Virus record (IMG/VR): IMGVR_UViG_3300028553_001580
Coordinates: 1-64,000 of that record
DNA: 64,000 nucleotides
Strand: one strand, 5' to 3'
From: a virus
The notes beneath the pieces are model-generated. The model was not told the origin of the DNA. It searched no databases and was given only the letters and a program-made list of their open reading frames with translations. The position numbers and the translations under genes were made by a program. Position 1 is the first letter of the stretch. Every line of letters starts with the position of its first letter. Shown piece by piece: positions 8,057-15,370 of this stretch.

Positions 8057-8628
8057 AAATTAGAAACCGAAACAAAGTTAACTACAGTATATAGTTTACC
8101 ACTTTTTGAAATTTTTGCAGAACAACTAATTAACCCCGCATACTCATCTAAATTAACAAATTTTGTTTCAATTGTATTTTTGTGTGGAGGAGAATGTAAC
8201 CAGGCATTTAATACTTCGATTGCCAATTCATCATAGGTATCATATTTACCACTAACTACTGATATTATTTCTCCATATCCTTCATTAATAAAAACGCTTG
8301 GTGGTTCTTTTATTCCACATTTACCTCCAGTAAGGTTATAAAGTTCACTATATAATTTTCTGTTTATTGTATCATTAGTGTCATCGGCCTTTAAATGAAA
8401 CGCCCTGTCTTGAGTTGAATTTTGAGTTGATGTGTTTACCGATGTAAAGTTTTTCAAAGTATTCGAGGTATATAACTTTTTAAAACCAATGCCACTTCGG
8501 TAGTTATTAATTTTTTCTATAACTTTTTTTTCATACAATAAATAGTCAAAGTTTGAATAGTCTATTGTTTGTGTGTAAGCATTCACATAAAGTAAAATTG
8601 CAAAAAGTGTAAGAATTAATTTTTTCAT
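8053..8628 (-). CDS. Secreted CAP-domain (SCP/PR-1-like) protein
   Basis: 191 residues: signal peptide MKKLILTLFAILLYVNAYT, then a CAP domain. Visible CAP signatures are a first helix 'EKKVIEKINNYRSGIGFKKL', 'NEGYGEIISV', 'VLNAWLHSPPHKNTI' (the H-N-x-I motif with its histidine) and a last strand 'KLYTVVNFVS'. The first histidine of the usual pair is less clear. CAP proteins are secreted and bind lipids or surface molecules or act on peptides; a phage copy could modify the outside of the host. It has a host-type promoter. Two cysteines (GKCGIKE, LISCSA) may form a disulphide. Confidence 0.7.
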   Translation of the reverse strand: MKKLILTLFAILLYVNAYTQTIDYSNFDYLLYEKKVIEKINNYRSGIGFKKLYTSNTLKNFTSVNTSTQNSTQDRAFHLKADDTNDTINRKLYSELYNLTGGKCGIKEPPSVFINEGYGEIISVVSGKYDTYDELAIEVLNAWLHSPPHKNTIETKFVNLDEYAGLISCSAKISKSGKLYTVVNFVSVSNF

Positions 8629-8658
8629 TTTTTTAAGGGTTTATGAATGATTACTCTA

Positions 8659-8689
8659 CAAATATACTAATTTTATTTTAAGTTCCAAA
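8659..8689 (-). promoter_or_regulatory. Host-type promoter (TTTG / TATATTTG)
   Basis: Minus strand: TTTG (8686-8689), a 19-nt spacer, then TATATTTG (8659-8666), about 30 nt before the CAP-protein start. It matches TAnnTTTG. Confidence 0.7.
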
Positions 8690-8716
8690 TTTTTATGAAA
8701 ATATTTAATAAAACTG

Positions 8717-8746
8717 AACTTTTTTAAATTGGGGCGTATTTATTAA
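8717..8746 (+). promoter_or_regulatory. Two-part late-type promoter
   Basis: AACTTTTT, 12 nt, then TATTTATTAA and the ACAAAGATAATAAAAAAATTAAC block shared with the region before 5900. Drives the gene at 8786 (inferred). Confidence 0.5.
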
Positions 8747-8785
8747 ACAAAGATAATAAAAAAATTAACTTATAACAAAAAAATT

Positions 8786-9262
8786 ATGAAAAGAATTGTT
8801 AGATTAACAGAAAATGACTTGGCTCGAATCGTTAGACGAGTTATAAATGAAGAAGAAACTAATGACCCAAAGTTAGTTGGTACTGCTAAAAAAATTGTTG
8901 GTGACTTATTAACCGCAATGGGAGGTCTTGGTACTGACGATGCCTTGGCAAGAAAATCAATTTATGCTATTAATTCAAAACCTTTATATAACGCGGTTAT
9001 TAAAGTACTTCAAACATCACCAACCGTAAAATCACAACTTGGATACCATTTCAACACGGTTTGTGCGTTTATAGGTACGGATATGTCATATGCTGCCGGA
9101 ACAAGAGACACAAAATTTGGAGAAACAGAAAACCCATCTTCACCAGGGGCCCTGTACCAACAATTAACAGGTACTCAAAAACAGTATAGAGATTATGAAA
9201 GACATCTCCAACAATTTAATCCAAATGAAAAATTACCAACTGAAAGAAATAGTGCGGATTAG
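8786..9262 (+). CDS. Putative internal head protein with capsid-targeting N-terminus
   Basis: 158 residues. The leader (MKRIVRLTENDLARI ... RVINE) differs from that of the protein at 5900 by a Lys/Arg change and ends in the same I-N-E site, here followed by Glu. The body has 'GGLGTDDALARKSIYAINSKPLYNAVIKVL', which weakly recalls annexin-type or similar helical repeats, then 'TGTQKQYRDYERHLQQF'. The function of the body is unknown. It is preceded by a late-type promoter and followed by a terminator, so it is a single-gene unit. Its DNA leader is also nearly identical to that at 5900, showing duplication of the promoter-plus-targeting cassette. Confidence 0.6.
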   Translation: MKRIVRLTENDLARIVRRVINEEETNDPKLVGTAKKIVGDLLTAMGGLGTDDALARKSIYAINSKPLYNAVIKVLQTSPTVKSQLGYHFNTVCAFIGTDMSYAAGTRDTKFGETENPSSPGALYQQLTGTQKQYRDYERHLQQFNPNEKLPTERNSAD

Positions 9263-9283
9263 TTCTAAAACAAATCTGAAAAT

Positions 9284-9316
9284 AAAAACCCCCTTAATTA
9301 TTGGGGGTTTTTTATT
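9284..9316. terminator. Bidirectional terminator
   Basis: AAAAACCCCC / GGGGGTTTTT stem with a 9-nt loop and T-rich flank between convergent genes. Confidence 0.8.
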
Positions 9317-9520
9317 TTATACTAATTTATTTTTTATGAGTTTGTAAGTAATTATTGGAATAGTAAATGTAAACACAAAAATTGTTAATACGTTTAAATC
9401 ATATACCCAACCATACAATGATGCTGGCAATGGAGTAAAAAATGGCGTTTGACTAAGAAATGGAATAACTACTAATTTTGTAAATAGTGCTACGGAGAAA
9501 GAAATTACTGTTTTTTTCAT
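9317..9520 (-). CDS. Small two-helix membrane protein
   Basis: 67 residues from the ATG giving MKKTVISFSVALFTKLVV. A longer frame with an upstream ATG exists, but it would begin about 10 nt inside the TATCTTTG promoter element, so the inner start is preferred. Two hydrophobic stretches (about residues 5-25 and 35-58, the second 'LTIFVFTFTIPIITYKLI') predict two membrane spans. No family recognised. The host-type promoter and minus orientation match the two exported genes to its left, so the three probably form an early, host-envelope-directed set. Confidence 0.5.
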   Translation of the reverse strand: MKKTVISFSVALFTKLVVIPFLSQTPFFTPLPASLYGWVYDLNVLTIFVFTFTIPIITYKLIKNKLV

Positions 9521-9557
9521 TTTTTTAATTTTTAAGGGTTTATGGATGATTACAATA

Positions 9558-9588
9558 CAAAGATACACGTTTTTTTTTAAGTTCCAAA
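9558..9588 (-). promoter_or_regulatory. Host-type promoter (TTTG / TATCTTTG)
   Basis: Minus strand: TTTG (9585-9588), a 19-nt spacer, TATCTTTG (9558-9565), followed by a stretch (TATTGTAATCA) nearly identical to that at 6891-6904. Confidence 0.75.
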
Positions 9589-9604
9589 TTTTTTATAAAA
9601 ACAA

Positions 9605-10429
9605 TTATTTTTTTATTAAACAACCTAAAACCCAACCATCATCAAAAAAACTTTTCAGTTCATCTTCATATACTCTTTTATTTTTCCCATCTTTATTAAT
9701 CCACTTTCTACCCGTACAGGACGGTTTGTAGTATTTTCTAGCATTATCTAAACTATTTCTTAAAATTAATTTTTTTTCTTCACTAAGATATTGACCAAAT
9801 TGCCAATCCATAGATAAATAATAGGTGAAATCTTCTGGCTTTACCATTTTATTTTTACATTCTTTATTCATCCATTTCATCCCCCAAACTGAATTATCGG
9901 AACCAATACCTGTGTTCTTTTTTTTTGAGCTAAGTTTTTGTTTGGATTCCTCCGTGTGTTTTTTACCTGTCCAATCATAAAAATTTACCCCAACACGTTT
10001 ACCTAACTCAAAACTTTTTTTATTTGCTTCTGACATTTTTTGTGAAAATATTTTTCTGTATTCAGGGTCCAACATGTTTTTTATAAATTTTTCATTCCCC
10101 GCTTTACATGTTTTCACCATATGTGAGTCATCTTTGAACCCACCTCCACCACCTAATTGTAAATTCATACAATAAACGTCATTGATAAGTTCTTTATTGA
10201 CAATTTCTTTTTCTCTCAATTTAAGCTCCTCTCTATTAGAAAAAAATTCTAATATTTCTTTTTTGTGGTTTTCTTTACCGTGATAATTAATTGAATTCCA
10301 TAGTCTTCTACCGCTACCTAAATAATTGTCATTAATATTGTCTGTTGAGTGCATTCCAATGTAAAACCGATTAGTTATTAAGCAAATAGTTTTATAGATA
10401 TAATGATATTTTTTTTGTGCTCTGGCCAT
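9605..10429 (-). CDS. GIY-YIG homing endonuclease with NUMOD3-like motif
   Basis: 274 residues from the second ATG (MARAQKKYHYIYKT); an ATG 15 nt upstream at 10444 is also possible. The GIY-YIG module occupies the first 95 residues: 'HYIYKTICLITNRFYIGMHS', then 'YLGSGRRLW' with the catalytic Arg region and a Glu in 'LREKEIVN'. A 'TGKKHTEESKQKLSS' stretch is a NUMOD3-type DNA-binding motif. The C-terminus has two similar 'G(M/R)KW(M/I)N ... W(Q/V)(F/L)G' units likely to bind DNA. This is a free-standing selfish nuclease. It lies 48 nt past the 3' end of the tmRNA gene on the same strand, so that gene or its flank may be its homing site (inference). Confidence 0.8.
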   Translation of the reverse strand: MARAQKKYHYIYKTICLITNRFYIGMHSTDNINDNYLGSGRRLWNSINYHGKENHKKEILEFFSNREELKLREKEIVNKELINDVYCMNLQLGGGGGFKDDSHMVKTCKAGNEKFIKNMLDPEYRKIFSQKMSEANKKSFELGKRVGVNFYDWTGKKHTEESKQKLSSKKKNTGIGSDNSVWGMKWMNKECKNKMVKPEDFTYYLSMDWQFGQYLSEEKKLILRNSLDNARKYYKPSCTGRKWINKDGKNKRVYEDELKSFFDDGWVLGCLIKK

Positions 10430-10477
10430 ATATAATATTTTCATATAAATATGGCCAGAAGTACAAAATGTCTAGTG

Positions 10478-10881
10478 TGGACCCGGAGGTAATCGAAACC
10501 TCGTCCAGCTCGTCTTGTCTAAAAGACAACTACATGCTTAGGTTGGTATTTTCTAATACCCCAAAATATTTGATTTTGTCTTGACCAAAAACAAGGTTAA
10601 TTTGTTCTTCACCATCGTAAATTAACAACCAATGGACCATTCAATTTATAGTTTAATGGTAATCCACTTTTATCACTTCTGTTGCTAAGCGTATGTGAAC
10701 CGGCTCCCGTTTCCGTGCTTATATTAAGCTACAGTAACTTGCTCAGTTGCAATTAAACCAACCACTGAAAGGTTATCTAGTACGTTGCCGTATATAGTGT
10801 GAATCAGTTTTTAACGAGATTAATTCAGTCCCGGCATGCTCCTTATATTCAACCAACGCCTGTCAAATCCAAGTCGGGCCC
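10478..10881 (-). ncRNA. ssrA: tmRNA (transfer-messenger RNA)
   Basis: Complete one-piece tmRNA on the minus strand. The 5' GGGCCCG pairs with 3' CGGGTCC as a 7-bp acceptor stem, followed by discriminator A; CCA is not encoded. The T arm is GAGGT-TTCGATT-ACCTC. The 5' region reads GACTTGGATTTGACAGGCG and GGAGCATGCCGGGA, aligned to the conserved tmRNA 5' domain. The first pseudoknot is visible (CGGGA with TCTCG, TGAAT with ATTCA). The conserved CCTAAGCATGTAG precedes the 3' domain. About 10 nt after the pseudoknot a GGC resume codon opens the tag frame. tmRNA with SmpB frees stalled ribosomes and tags the nascent peptide for proteolysis. Neither SmpB nor tRNA genes are seen here. The promoter is host-type. 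Confidence 0.93.
10724..10789 (-). other. tmRNA tag-peptide reading frame, 21 codons plus stop
   Basis: From the predicted GGC resume codon the tag reads GNVLDNLSVVG followed by LIATEQVTVA, then TAA. The bases before GGC (TATATAC) keep the U-A spacing important in the E. coli tmRNA. Usual Bacteroidetes tags also begin with Gly but are short and end ALAA. This one is longer and ends TVA. An alternative resume at the in-frame GCA (10748-10750) would give ATEQVTVA, but it lies about 50 nt from the pseudoknot, so it is less likely. Confidence 0.7.
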
Positions 10882-10903
10882 ATATTTTCAAAGAACTATA
10901 AAA

Positions 10904-10934
10904 CAAAGATAATACAATTAATTGTATTTTACAA
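10904..10934 (-). promoter_or_regulatory. Host-type promoter of the tmRNA
   Basis: Minus strand: TTG (10932-10934), about 20 nt, then TATCTTTG (10904-10911), ending 22 nt before the mature tmRNA 5' end. Close fit to the Bacteroidetes vegetative consensus. Confidence 0.7.
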
Positions 10935-10945
10935 TATATTTATAA
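10935..10945 (+). promoter_or_regulatory. Late-type box, leaderless class
   Basis: TATATTTATAAAT is directly followed by the ATG at 10948 (pattern TATTTAT-N3-T-ATG). It is back to back with the tmRNA promoter. Confidence 0.5.
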
Positions 10946-10947
10946 AT

Positions 10948-12081
10948 ATGATTAAAAAAATATTTCTTTTTGAAGATGATGATTCTGATGAAGAAAAATC
11001 TGACTACCAAAAAATATTGGAGATTAATAAAAAAAGATTGAGCCCTTATGATGTTGATTTTTTTGATAGTGAGGGAAATTCGTATGAAGGTATTATAGAA
11101 GTAAGACAAGATGGTCTACATTTTACATTTGATGGTTTATCCGAATACTTACAATTTTTTTTCAAAGACTATTATGAAGATGGTAGTGATGGTGAGTATG
11201 ATGCCCATAACTATGAATCTATGTATAATGGTAATTGGAGTTGGTGGCGTGATTTTAGTGATAGAACATATGATGATTGGCGTGAGGGGTATGTTATTGA
11301 TTATTTTACTTATGAGCAGTTATCTATAGTTAAAGAAATTTCAAAATACCTTTCTTCTGAAGTATATAATTCAATAGAATTGAAAAATGGTAAAGTTATT
11401 TCAAAAGATACTGATAAAATCACAAATTTACTTGAAATTTTAGGTTTAGAAGATGCAATTACTGATGCTTATATTGACGCTTCAGTTCTTGCGGTTGAAA
11501 ATGAGGTGCCAGAAGGTATAGAAAAGGCTTATTGTAATTGTTTAGATGAAATTGGTATTGAAAGATATTCAGATAAATATTGTTTTTGGAAGTATGAGTT
11601 AAGTTGGGGGTCTGCCATTATGTTATTTGCAAGATTTGGTGAACCTGATGATTTATTATTGGATTTATTATTTAAGGCCGTAGAAACGGCAAATGTAAAC
11701 CACCTTCCTGAATATTATGAAATGCAACATAATTTTTGGGACGGACAAGCATTTAATGAATATTGGAATAACAAAGTTACAAGTATTCTTGAAAATGAAC
11801 TAGAAAACATTAAAGATAATACCGAACAGTATAACTTGAAGTTTTTTAAATTAATAGATGAAATACAAAAATTGGGAGGTCTTGAAACGTGGATATATTC
11901 AAAAAACAAAAAATATTCAATTAAGATTAATAAAGTTGATAACAAAAATTTGCAAATAACTTATCAATTTAGAAAACTTGATGGTGGTTACAACTACAAA
12001 ATGATGAAAACAAGTTTTGAATATCTATTAAATTTGTTGAATACAGAACCGTTGTTTGATTTAACAAAAGACGATTTATAA
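10948..12081 (+). CDS. Acidic hypothetical protein
   Basis: 377 residues, strongly acidic, starting MIKKIFLFEDDDSDEE. It is rich in Trp and Tyr around residues 85-120 ('YNGNWSWWRDFSDRTYDDWREG') and again near 205-215 and 250. No known domain or catalytic motif is recognisable. The first residues could be a short targeting leader with an L-F-E protease site, but that is weak. It has a TATTTAT box with the tight spacing seen in the leaderless class, so it is probably expressed late, unlike the divergent tmRNA. Its 3' end overlaps the opposite-strand peptidase by 6 nt. DNA mimicry or a virion role are possible but unproven. Confidence 0.6.
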   Translation: MIKKIFLFEDDDSDEEKSDYQKILEINKKRLSPYDVDFFDSEGNSYEGIIEVRQDGLHFTFDGLSEYLQFFFKDYYEDGSDGEYDAHNYESMYNGNWSWWRDFSDRTYDDWREGYVIDYFTYEQLSIVKEISKYLSSEVYNSIELKNGKVISKDTDKITNLLEILGLEDAITDAYIDASVLAVENEVPEGIEKAYCNCLDEIGIERYSDKYCFWKYELSWGSAIMLFARFGEPDDLLLDLLFKAVETANVNHLPEYYEMQHNFWDGQAFNEYWNNKVTSILENELENIKDNTEQYNLKFFKLIDEIQKLGGLETWIYSKNKKYSIKINKVDNKNLQITYQFRKLDGGYNYKMMKTSFEYLLNLLNTEPLFDLTKDDL

Positions 12082-13110
12082 TCCAAGAAGTCTTTCTCTT
12101 ATTATTTCATAAAGTGCTGGTAAATTTTCATCTGAAATAAAAACAGATTCCCCTTGATAAGAATCCATAATATAAATTCCTTCACTTTCTTCAATCACTT
12201 CAATTGAATCCAAATTATGGACCAACTCATCTTCATCATAATCAAAATCAATTAGTGAATTCATAACGGTATTTGGCGTATAAACAATTGGTTTATATTC
12301 GTATTTGTATTTTTTTAATCCAAGTTTTTCAACCATATTTTTTCCTGCATCAATTGCACAAATTACATCATCAATTGATATAAACTCATTTGAGGTATGC
12401 ATATTGTAATATCCACAAGACATATTAATACAACAAACATCAATTTTCTTTTTAAGTTGTGATATATCGGTATATGGGTGAGATTGAACTAACATTTCAT
12501 TTTTAAATGACTCTTCAATTGTTGGAATCACAATATTAAAAAATTCACTATCTCTTTCAAATAAACGAACTCCCGAGCAAATCTCGGAAATTAGGTGATT
12601 TCCAGGTGCATCGTATTGTGTAATATAACCAACATCTTGTAAAAAGTTTTCATCACATTTTGATGAGCCGTGACATCCTGTTTCTTCTGAAACAAATAAA
12701 CCAACCTTAACTTTATCTAATTGTTTTAATAATTCCAAACAAATAAAAATTCCACATTTGTCATCACCACCAATACCTGTTGGGTTGTCATATTTGTCAT
12801 ATGCTTTTAATACATCAACTTCTGTGTTGTCAAAAGTTTTTCCAAAAGTATAAGGTCTTTGAAGTTTTTCTTCTTTAACAACAATTTTATCAATTTTGGT
12901 GTGAACGGTATCGGTGTGAGCAATAAACATTGGATAATATTCATCTTCTTCCAAAATACCTTTTGTAACATAGATATTCATCATAGAATCACGGTAATAT
13001 GTAACTCCTTGAATTTTTTCCAACTCATCACATATGTATTCAACCATATCTTCTTCTTGATATGTTTTTGATGGTACGGAAAGAAGTTCTTTAAATTTAT
13101 CTATGTTCAT
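12076..13110 (-). CDS. M20-family metallopeptidase, tripeptidase (PepT)-like
   Basis: 344 residues. M20-family signatures in order: 'YPMFIAHTDTVHT' (zinc His and catalytic Asp), 'GIGGDDKCGIFI' (bridging Asp), 'VGLFVSEETGCHGS' (catalytic Glu and zinc Glu), 'DAPGNHL' and C-terminal 'YYNMHTSNEFIS' (zinc His). All expected metal ligands appear present, so activity is likely. Such enzymes trim tripeptides or small peptides released by Clp-type proteases. It is somewhat shorter than cellular PepT (about 400). The gene is followed, in transcription order after the ClpC-like gene, on the same strand with a 47-nt gap, so the two are probably co-transcribed and functionally linked (inference). Confidence 0.8.
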   Translation of the reverse strand: MNIDKFKELLSVPSKTYQEEDMVEYICDELEKIQGVTYYRDSMMNIYVTKGILEEDEYYPMFIAHTDTVHTKIDKIVVKEEKLQRPYTFGKTFDNTEVDVLKAYDKYDNPTGIGGDDKCGIFICLELLKQLDKVKVGLFVSEETGCHGSSKCDENFLQDVGYITQYDAPGNHLISEICSGVRLFERDSEFFNIVIPTIEESFKNEMLVQSHPYTDISQLKKKIDVCCINMSCGYYNMHTSNEFISIDDVICAIDAGKNMVEKLGLKKYKYEYKPIVYTPNTVMNSLIDFDYDEDELVHNLDSIEVIEESEGIYIMDSYQGESVFISDENLPALYEIIRERLLGL

Positions 13111-13157
13111 TATTGGTTTGTTTTAACAAATATAAACTAAAAAAACACATTAACAAA

Positions 13158-15194
13158 TTATTTTTTTCTTTTTGTTGGTTTTTTAATTTTAACTTCAGTT
13201 TTAATATTTTTTTCATCAAAAGATAACACAAATGTTGAATTTTTTTCTGGGTTATCTGAAAGAATTTTTTCCGTAATTGCATCGTCAATCCATTTTTGAA
13301 CGGTCCGTTTTAAAATACGAGCTCCAAACCTTGTATCGGTTCCCACTTTAATTAAATGATTTTTCAAAGAATCTTCAACTTGAACATTATATTCTAAATT
13401 CAAAACTCTACTGTATAATTTTTCAAGTTCCAAATTAAGGATTTTCATTAAATCATCATCGTTAAGGTCTTTAAAATATACGATGTCATCAAATCTGTTA
13501 ATAAACTCAGGAGCAAACTTTTTGAATAATTCTTTTTCCAATAAAGATTTGATTTCTTCATCTTTTGTTTCTTCTTTATGTGATGTTGAAAAACCAACAC
13601 CTGTACCGAACTGTTGAACAACTCTAGTCCCAACATTAGATGTCATTAGAATTATACAATTTTTGAAGTTAATTTTTCTTCCGTGACCATCCGTTAAAAA
13701 CCCTTCATCTAACATTTGTAAAAATACGTTAAAAATTTCAGGATGTGCCTTTTCAATTTCGTCTAACAAAATAACAGAGTAAGGTTTGTTTTTAATTTTA
13801 TTTAAAAATGGTGAACCGTCCTCATACCCCACATAACCTGGTGATGTTCCTGTTAATTTTGAGGTTGCAATCTTATCTGAAAATTCACTCATATCTAATC
13901 TAATAAGTGCATCTTCGCTATTAAACATATGTTTTGCTAATTGTTTTGCCAATTCAGTTTTACCAACACCTGAATTTCCAATTAGAAGTCCACTAAATAT
14001 TGGTTTTTTAGGGTCGTTTAATCCAACCTTGTTTCTTTGAATTGCTCTTGCAATTTTTGAAACAGCCTCATTTTGACCAATTACTTTTGAATTTAAAACC
14101 TCATTTAAAGATGCCAATTGAATTGATTCATCTGTTGTTATTTTATTAATTGGAATTTTTGTCATCAAAGATGTAACATCATAAACAATATCTTCCGTCA
14201 CTTCTTTTCTATATAGGTCTCTATTTTTTTCAAAATTTTCTTTTTCTTTTTGTAATTCACCTAAAACTCTTCTTTCCCTATCTCTTAAATCTGCGGCTTC
14301 TTCATATTTTTGTTTATTGATTACTTCAATTTTCAAAGATTTTATTTCTTGAGCTTCTTTTTTTAGTTTTTCAATAACTTCAGGAAGTTTTATTTCAACC
14401 TGACTTCTTGCTCCAACCTCATCAATAATATCAAAAGCCTTATCGGGAAATTCTCTGTCTGTGATGTATCTATCTGCCAACTCAACACAAAGTTTTAAAA
14501 TGTCTTCACTATATTTTACTTTATGATGTTTTTCATATCGGTCTTTTGATTGTTTTAATATTTCTAATGTTTCTTCTTTTGTTGATGGGTCAACAACTAC
14601 TTTTTGAAATCTTCTTTCTAATGCCCCATCTTTTTCAATATTTTTTCTATATTCTTCTAAGGTCGTTGCACCAATGCATTGTATTTCACCTCTTGAAAGA
14701 GCGGGTTTAAATATGTTTGATGCATCCATAGAACCTGAAGCGTTACCTGCTCCAATCATAGTGTGGATTTCATCAATAAAGATAATAATATCAGGATTTG
14801 CGTACAATTCTTCAATTATCACTTTCATTCTTTCCTCAAACTGACCTCTGTATTTTGTTCCTGCAACTACTGAAGTTAAATCTAAAGAAACAATTCTTTT
14901 ACCAACAAGGTTTTGAGGACAATCCCCCTCAAATATTTTTTTAGCCAATCCTTCTACAATTGCAGTTTTTCCACAACCAGGTTCACCAATAATAATTGGG
15001 TTATTTTTCTTTCTTCTTGATAGAATTTGGGCAATTCTATTTATTTCTTGCTCTCTACCAATTATTGGGTCTAATTTACCTTCTTCGGCCGCCTTAATCA
15101 AATCTCTTGAAAAATTATCAAGGACGAGAGTTTTAGAGCCTGTTTCAGGTTTTTTAGCTTTATCTTTTTCGTTGTTGTCTGCAGATTCTATCAT
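13158..15194 (-). CDS. clpC: ClpC-like AAA+ unfoldase lacking the N-terminal domain
   Basis: 678 residues from MIESADNNEK; a longer frame begins at 15239 but adds an unlikely hydrophobic leader. Two AAA+ modules: D1 with GEPGCGKT (about 70-77) and 'IIIFIDEIHT', D2 with 'GNSGVGKTE' and 'VILLDEIEKAH'. Between them a UVR-like coil ('KYEEAADLRDRERRVL') marks the ClpC rather than ClpB type. The usual Clp_N repeat domain (about 140 residues) is missing. A 'GTGVGF' loop in D2 corresponds to the ClpP-docking [IVL]GF motif, so it could feed host ClpP (no clpP gene is seen here). Basic C-terminus. It is divergent from dnaK and upstream of the peptidase. Likely role: regulated protein unfolding during infection. 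Confidence 0.87.
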   Translation of the reverse strand: MIESADNNEKDKAKKPETGSKTLVLDNFSRDLIKAAEEGKLDPIIGREQEINRIAQILSRRKKNNPIIIGEPGCGKTAIVEGLAKKIFEGDCPQNLVGKRIVSLDLTSVVAGTKYRGQFEERMKVIIEELYANPDIIIFIDEIHTMIGAGNASGSMDASNIFKPALSRGEIQCIGATTLEEYRKNIEKDGALERRFQKVVVDPSTKEETLEILKQSKDRYEKHHKVKYSEDILKLCVELADRYITDREFPDKAFDIIDEVGARSQVEIKLPEVIEKLKKEAQEIKSLKIEVINKQKYEEAADLRDRERRVLGELQKEKENFEKNRDLYRKEVTEDIVYDVTSLMTKIPINKITTDESIQLASLNEVLNSKVIGQNEAVSKIARAIQRNKVGLNDPKKPIFSGLLIGNSGVGKTELAKQLAKHMFNSEDALIRLDMSEFSDKIATSKLTGTSPGYVGYEDGSPFLNKIKNKPYSVILLDEIEKAHPEIFNVFLQMLDEGFLTDGHGRKINFKNCIILMTSNVGTRVVQQFGTGVGFSTSHKEETKDEEIKSLLEKELFKKFAPEFINRFDDIVYFKDLNDDDLMKILNLELEKLYSRVLNLEYNVQVEDSLKNHLIKVGTDTRFGARILKRTVQKWIDDAITEKILSDNPEKNSTFVLSFDEKNIKTEVKIKKPTKRKK

Positions 15195-15286
15195 ATTGTG
15201 TTTTTTTTTAAAAGTAATCCAACTAAAAATATAAATCAATATTTTTTAATTATTTGTAATATTGTCATACTACTAACTTGATATAC

Positions 15287-15340
15287 TGACATTTTGTCAT
15301 ATCTTTTATATTGGCACAACTTTGGTCAAAAATGGACCAA
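15287..15340. promoter_or_regulatory. dnaK/clpC divergent control region with two inverted repeats
   Basis: Two palindromes lie in the gap between clpC and dnaK: TGACATTTTGTCA (15287-15299, a perfect 5-3-5 repeat) and TTGGTC-AAAAATG-GACCAA (15322-15340). Between them TTGGCAC (15311-15317) and TTTG (15321-15324) look promoter-like but do not fit the TAnnTTTG form used elsewhere. A half site TGTCATA occurs at 15263. A stress-type promoter with a repressor operator is a reasonable reading, not proven. Confidence 0.5.
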
Positions 15341-15370
15341 AAATAAACTAAAAAATAATGTTAAATAAAA

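Noticed and set aside
9521-9604. Plus-strand short frame over the intergenic promoter region and into the GIY-YIG gene (9546-9731)
   Set aside because: Phe/Ser-rich product of poly-T sequence; it covers a clear host-type promoter on the other strand.
10445-10477. A tRNA gene next to the tmRNA
   Set aside because: The tRNA-like ends seen belong to the tmRNA itself; no anticodon arm or second T arm is present.
15311-15324. Sigma-54 type promoter (TTGGCAC...TTTG) for dnaK
   Set aside because: The second half does not fall at the consensus spacing for TTGGCAC-N5-TTGC, so I list only a general control region.
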